Assembly (NCBI GenBank): GCA_963457665.1
Contig: OY735219.1
Coordinates: 35,199,977 to 35,263,976 of the forward strand
Source of the DNA: Thysanoteuthis rhombus
Taxonomy: Eukaryota > Mollusca > Cephalopoda > Oegopsida > Thysanoteuthidae
Reading direction: 5' to 3'
Length of the DNA: 64,000 nucleotides
Below, piece by piece: positions 59,469 to 64,000 of the stretch. The notes beneath the pieces were generated by a model, which worked only from the letters and a program-made list of their open reading frames with translations, was not told where the DNA came from and did no database searches. A program made the position numbers and the translations under genes. How positions within the stretch are numbered: position 1 is the first letter of the stretch; every line of letters starts with the position of its first letter.

Positions 59469-60406
59469 GTGAGATGATAAATCCTCTTTTCATCAAGATA
59501 GATATTACATGCTTGTGTGCCAGGTTTCACCTATATAGGTTTCCCTTGCTGTTCTAAACTTAACTATAGTAGAAAGCTCTTATAGAGGCAGTTTGCACCC
59601 TCTTCCTCTTACATTTCAATCTCTTCTGTATCTCAGATAACTCAACCTAACACACCATTGCCTTTCTGAGGACACTTGAAAAATTTTCCCTTATGAATTG
59701 AAATTGTTTCTCCTCTTTGACATTTTGGCTTATGGTTTACAAAAGGTTTATATAGGAAAGCTCAGTTTTCGAATTGCAGGGAAGACCTATATCTATGAAT
59801 ATAAGTTCATCTTGAATACAATACATAGTTTGTATTATTACCATAACATGGCACTAATGATCATAAGAGTTCAGACTTTTAATTACTTTTTGAAGTATAA
59901 CAAAAAAATGATAATGCTTGTTGCAATTTTGATCCTCTGAAATTTACACCTTTACTCATCATTAAAGATTAGACATGGTTCAATACTCTTAGCTTGTCTT
60001 TTGTTAGATGTCCTTATGCAAAAAGGACTTTTTCTTATATTTTGTATTTAGTACATTACAAAAATGCATGCAGAATTTACTGTAGAAAGATGCATATGGA
60101 ATTTACACTAGAAAGATTGTACTGAGTCAGTTTTGGGTAGTGCTTGATTTGTTTATTTTAGCAAGGTTAGGATTGATAAGTATTTATTTTGATCAACGTA
60201 TAAAAATATATTCAACTAATATATATTCACAAATACAACACAAAATACAAATTGTTTGTAGCTTTACAGGATGAAGTCAATATTTAGAATGATTTCTCTT
60301 TGCTTTGCTCTTGGAACAGCGTTAATTTCCTCTTGAAACCTCAAAGCAGTTTGCCTGAACAAACTTTGAGTATATTCTACCAGGATCATTCAAAAACTTT
60401 CCAGTC

Positions 60407-60430
60407 TTTTTTTTTTTTTTTTTTTTTTTT
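60407..60430. repeat. Poly(T) run
   Basis: About 24 T. Confidence 0.9.
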
Positions 60431-60889
60431 GCCTAGGATATCTTTTTTCCTTATTTGGTTCAGGTTCATCCATTCATATTTGATTGGTGTTTGTATGAAG
60501 CCAGTGTTGGCTAAATAAGGTGAGAGTATGCAGTTTCACTGAATATGTTCAGGGTTTTGCATCCTCTCTCCACACTCTCACAGAATTCGATGGTCTTTGA
60601 ATCCCAATTGACCATTTTGTTGCCTGTCCTACAAACACTCATTCTCACTCTATTGAGAGAGAACCACTCATGTCTGGCAAGCAGTGCTCCATCTACAAGT
60701 CTCTCTTTGAAGCTCCACATTATTTGGTGGGGTTCTTTCATTCGCTTGTTTCCATTGCTCAATTCTTTATTTGGTAGGGAGTGTTCCATGTCATATTTCC
60801 TCTATTGTAGTTAAGCATTTTCTTGATTTCAGCCAGATAGGGACTGGCACATGAGGATGTACTGGATACCATATTCTGTTCACTTGTAT

Positions 60890-61932
60890 CAATTTTTGTT
60901 GTGGTGTATCTCAAAATCTCTGGGAGAGCAATGCCTGGTCAAGGTGATTTCTTACTGCTTCTGTAATATTTAGATTAGGAATATGTGAACTACAAATCCA
61001 TAACTATCATTTTTTTTTTTCTTCCTTGTCCATGTATTGTTTCACTTGATCAGCATTGATTTCGGTTTCATTATCATGTTGGAAAGATATAGCAGTTTCC
61101 AATCAGCTTTCCGGAAGGAATATCATGTTGAATGAGAATCTGATTGTACTTTTCTGTGATTATGATACTATCAATCCTGATAATGTCTTCAACACCACTG
61201 GCTGAGATGCATCCCTGCACCATCACAGAACCAACCACCCATTTCACTGAAGACTCTGAGCATGCAATGTTGTAACTCTGTACGACACTTCTTGCATATG
61301 CATAGTATTGATGATTAGACCCTAAAATTTCATATTCTTACTAATCACCCCAAAGCAAATTTGTCCACGGATCCTGGATTGACTCGCCAGACCTGATAAA
61401 GCTTTGTTCTGCTTATAGCATCTGGTATTTCTGAATGGTCGCCTATCTAGGTATTGACCAGGCTTGACGTTACTCAATTTTGATGATCTTATGAAAACAG
61501 TGTATCCACTTGGATTTAACTCGGGGGAAGTTCCCTTGATCTGAGTCCCTGTGGTTTGCGGTAAGGCATTGAGTACCATTTCTAGAGTCTTTGGTATGAT
61601 TCGGCACTGGATTGAATCACAGTCTACCAAAGTGGAGGCAAGCACTGTGCCATTGAGCCTTGGTGATCCGTGTCTCTCAACAAAGTGTATTACAGAGATT
61701 ACCTATCAGATGCCGAGAAGTTGAAATTTCTCAACAGCTGCTCAAACTCTACATCCTACTAAATACTGACATCACCCTGTAGAACTACATGATATATTTT
61801 TGTGTTGTATTCAAGTTTTTATATACCTGCCAAATATATTTTTATGAATGGACCAAGAAATGAATACTTATTGTGCTCTTCAAAATTTGCTGAAATAAAT
61901 TCAAGGTTGGCATGAAATTTTTTGCACAGTAC
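60890..61932 (-). pseudogene. Tc1-like transposase pseudogene
   Basis: On the minus strand, pieces in several frames follow the order of a Tc1 (DD34E) transposase. They are QIKGTSPELNPSGYTVFIRS and DRRPFRNTR (about 61560-61420), GCISASGVEDIIRI (about 61225-61180), FQHDN (near 61090) and NLNITEAVRNHLDQ (about 60975-60935), where E is the last catalytic residue. The + strand end TTGGCATGAAATTTTTTGCA CAGTAC (61905-61930) looks like the terminal repeat. Stops and frameshifts show it is dead. The other terminus was not found. Confidence 0.75.
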
Positions 61933-62559
61933 TCCAGGTCATTGTTCAAATGTAACTGTATTTATTACAAATAAATCAATGATAATTTATTGATATAATT
62001 ATCTTGCATGGAAAAAAATAATCTCTTAAAATGATAGTTGCAAACATTTGTAAGACTGTCAAGATTGGTAAATGAAAATGGTAATAATTAAATCCTATAC
62101 CAATGAAATTAACCTTTCAAGTAAGTGGTAATCCGAAATTTTTAACCCATGAGCTTCATGCTAATTTCAAGTAGTGATTGAATCCAAAGTGGTAAATGTA
62201 TTTTGGAGTTCAGACATTTTGGTTAGTATTGCTAGATATTCATTTTATATATTCACTTATTTCACAGCATTACCCCTAGCAAAAATTATAAACTCACCAC
62301 TCTTACAACATTCCTTAGATATGTCACAAAATATATTTTTGATAACTGAACTTTCTGGCTTCATGAAATATACCTCAAACAAACTAGATTAAATCATTTA
62401 AATTAATGACATAATTTTTTTCCAAATCAAATAGAGGAAAAAATTATGGAATCTTCTTGAAATTTGCATTCCTGAAATAAATACCAGCACAAGTCTAACT
62501 TATACAAATTATTCTGCAGTTAAGTGTTAGCAGACCTTAACCAGCTGTTGGACTTGGCT

Positions 62560-63220
62560 AACTGAAACGGAACCTGGCACCAACAAGGGAGTTGTCTATT
62601 GAATAAATGGAAAGCATTATGAAACTCTTTTGAGATGGAAATCGCACACTGTGGTGAAAGATGTTGGTTATTACCTGTCAGCTGTGTATTGAATTTGGTG
62701 CAAGTGCAAACAAAATGGGAAAGTTGTAAAAGGAAAACATTCGAGTTGACCACAGAAGATGTCAAATCATTGAGATAGAAATCTTGAAGCAATATGCCTT
62801 GAAAATAGAAAATGCACATTAAAACAATTGTGAAAAAAATGAGTGAAAACTTGAGTCAATGTTTATGACAGAATGGTAAAAAATTGGCTGAATAAAATAG
62901 GACTTTATCTATATATTACGGAGTGTGGATGATAGAAAATAGGTTTAGTGATAGAGCTATTTTCGTGGATGGTAATGCTTCTTGTCACAGAGCAAAGAGT
63001 ATTGAAGCTTTTCATCAGAAAAGTCATATCAACTCTAAGCAAACAGTCTGGATCTCAATCCGATCGTTTGATTGGAAATTTTATGAAGCTATTCAGAAAG
63101 TTGAAAGCAGTTTAATGGAAAATATTGTTTTTTCATTAGTGAAGTCTATGCCTTAAAGAATTCAGGTCATCATAAAAGCTTTAGGAGCAACAAAATACAT
63201 ACAATTTTTATTGACTATTT
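62560..63220 (+). pseudogene. Second Tc1-like transposase pseudogene
   Basis: The frame 62923-63156 reads FVDGNASCHRAKSIEAFHQK, the Tc1 DNAPCHRAKS-type motif with the second catalytic aspartate. After a stop it goes on RIQVIIKALGATKY, the family C-terminal signature. Weak N-terminal similarity (KRKTFELTTEDVKSL, about 62728-62772) precedes it. It is divergent from, and oriented opposite to, the copy at 60890. Confidence 0.6.
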
Positions 63221-63589
63221 TGTATTGTATTTGTCAACATTGAGTGATTCTATAATGTCTTGCTCTACTTAATCTGGAAAAAAAGAAGCCATCAATTTAA
63301 ATGATTTAGTACAGTTGTTTGGCTGAGGTTGGCAAAAAAGTATCAATTTTTAAAAGATATACAGGAAAATCTCTTTTTCTTTTTTTTTTCTTTTGCAAAC
63401 CTCAACCAAACAATTATCTTAGTTTGAGGTATATTTCATATAGCCTGAATGCTCTATTTAACAAAAATTATTTTGTGTCATATATGTGATTTGTTTATTT
63501 GGCATTAAGTAAAAAGCTGGATAAATATCCTCAGTATGCTGATTCCATAATTTTTGCCAGAGATTGCACTGATGAATTTGAAATAGACA

Positions 63590-64000
63590 TGAATCCAATT
63601 TTCATAGCACTCTGTCCCATCCCAGTCTTCTTGTCTCTGGTAGGGCACTAGGATAGACAGAGAAGAGAGTGGGTGAGTGACTACATAGACAATCATATTT
63701 GTTTATTCCTGGAGACTTCTTATGGAGTATAGGACCACACTCTTTGGGTTGATACAATGTCCACAGCAAGTAGGTTTTACTGAATGGACTTGCTAGTCCC
63801 ACAGTCAAGCCTCCTCCTTTACCTGGGCTTTAGACCAGCAAGTAGTTTGAATTTAGAGTTGTCCATCACCTAGACTGGTAGTCAACCAAGCCTGAAGAAC
63901 CTAGCCTGTCCGGCTATTTACCTATAGCTGGGGGGATGTATTTACACCTATCCAAGAGAATTAGTGCAAAGTAAACACAGCTTCAGTCAGAGTTTGAATT
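63590..64000 (-). mobile_element. SINE or short non-autonomous element running off the window end
   Basis: On the minus strand, AATTCAAACTCTGACTGAAG (64000-63981) is the box B end of the SINE family at 32885 and 48905. Next come TTGCACTAATTCTCTTGGAT AGG and CAGCTATAGGTAAATAG. ACCAGTCTAGGTGATGGACA is shared with 32885. About 250 further bases (to about 63600) of GC-richer sequence may be its 3' body. The tRNA head lies beyond the window. Confidence 0.55.

Larger units (their letters stand above)
5481..64000 (+). other. SPPL2: SPPL2 gene span (signal peptide peptidase-like 2), 3' incomplete
   Basis: This is the span of one gene with eleven exons listed separately. Joined, they give 1260 coding bases (420 codons) with no stop. 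Every junction keeps phase (0,0,0,0,2,1,2,2,0,0 after exons 1 to 10) and every intron is GT-AG. The order of parts matches animal SPPL2: signal peptide, PA domain (about residues 60-165), first membrane helix ending in SYWSG, acidic loop, then helices 2 to 6 with a YD aspartate at about residue 387. The family is known to cut type II membrane protein stubs in late secretory, endosomal and lysosomal membranes. Roughly 100-180 residues with GxGD and PAL are missing and should lie downstream. Whether it is the 2A or 2B type cannot be told. Introns are 20363, 1989, 5732, 1637, 12116, 4324, 3059, 112, 1690 and 1706 bases, then at least 4532. Confidence 0.93.

Noticed and set aside
60511-60814. Overlapping 90-codon frames on both strands
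   Set aside because: They match no Tc1 C-terminal signature and no other family. Probably sequence beside or inside the dead element.

Overview
This is animal nuclear DNA: AT-rich, crowded with microsatellites and transposon relics, with short exons bounded by GT and AG. There are no bacterial operons, rRNA genes or CRISPR arrays. The lineage is not proven. The motif AAGGGAGATAAT and its complement, the RTE-type LINEs and the tRNA-like SINEs look most like a lophotrochozoan, perhaps a mollusc, with a fairly large genome (introns up to 20 kb).

One gene dominates the window. On the + strand, eleven exons between 5481 and 59468 join in frame without a stop into about 420 residues of a signal peptide peptidase-like 2 protein (SPPL2, a GxGD intramembrane aspartyl protease). 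It has a signal peptide (candidate exon 1), a luminal protease-associated (PA) domain, six of the nine family membrane helices, and the first catalytic aspartate in a YD motif. The second aspartate (GxGD), the PAL motif and the 3' end must lie beyond 64000. Exons 2 to 11 are firm. Exon 1 is inferred from reading frame, signal-peptide character and its place in a CpG-rich zone.

Layout. 1-5480: upstream region with (TA)n and (CA)n tracts and an about 60-bp tandem repeat. About 1.8-8.7 kb: CpG-rich zone around candidate exon 1. 5586-25948: intron 1, holding an inverted repeat, tandem repeats of about 150 bp, LINE fragments and a tRNA-like repeat. 25949-35851: exons 2 to 5, with an opposed pair of MITE-like elements in intron 4. 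35852-47967: 12-kb intron 5, with a 22-bp minisatellite, two palindromic foldback elements, a hAT-like element with an 8-bp target duplication, and an about 185-bp tandem repeat split by a LINE. 47968-59468: exons 6 to 11, with the best-preserved LINE (52925-53945) and two TTAA-flanked mini-elements. 59469-64000: intron 11, with two dead Tc1-like transposases and a SINE running off the end.

No other intact gene was recognised. A few unexplained open stretches (10.7, 17.4, 50.7-51.2 and 58.3-58.6 kb) are reported at low confidence. Repeat families were found by eye, so their edges are approximate.
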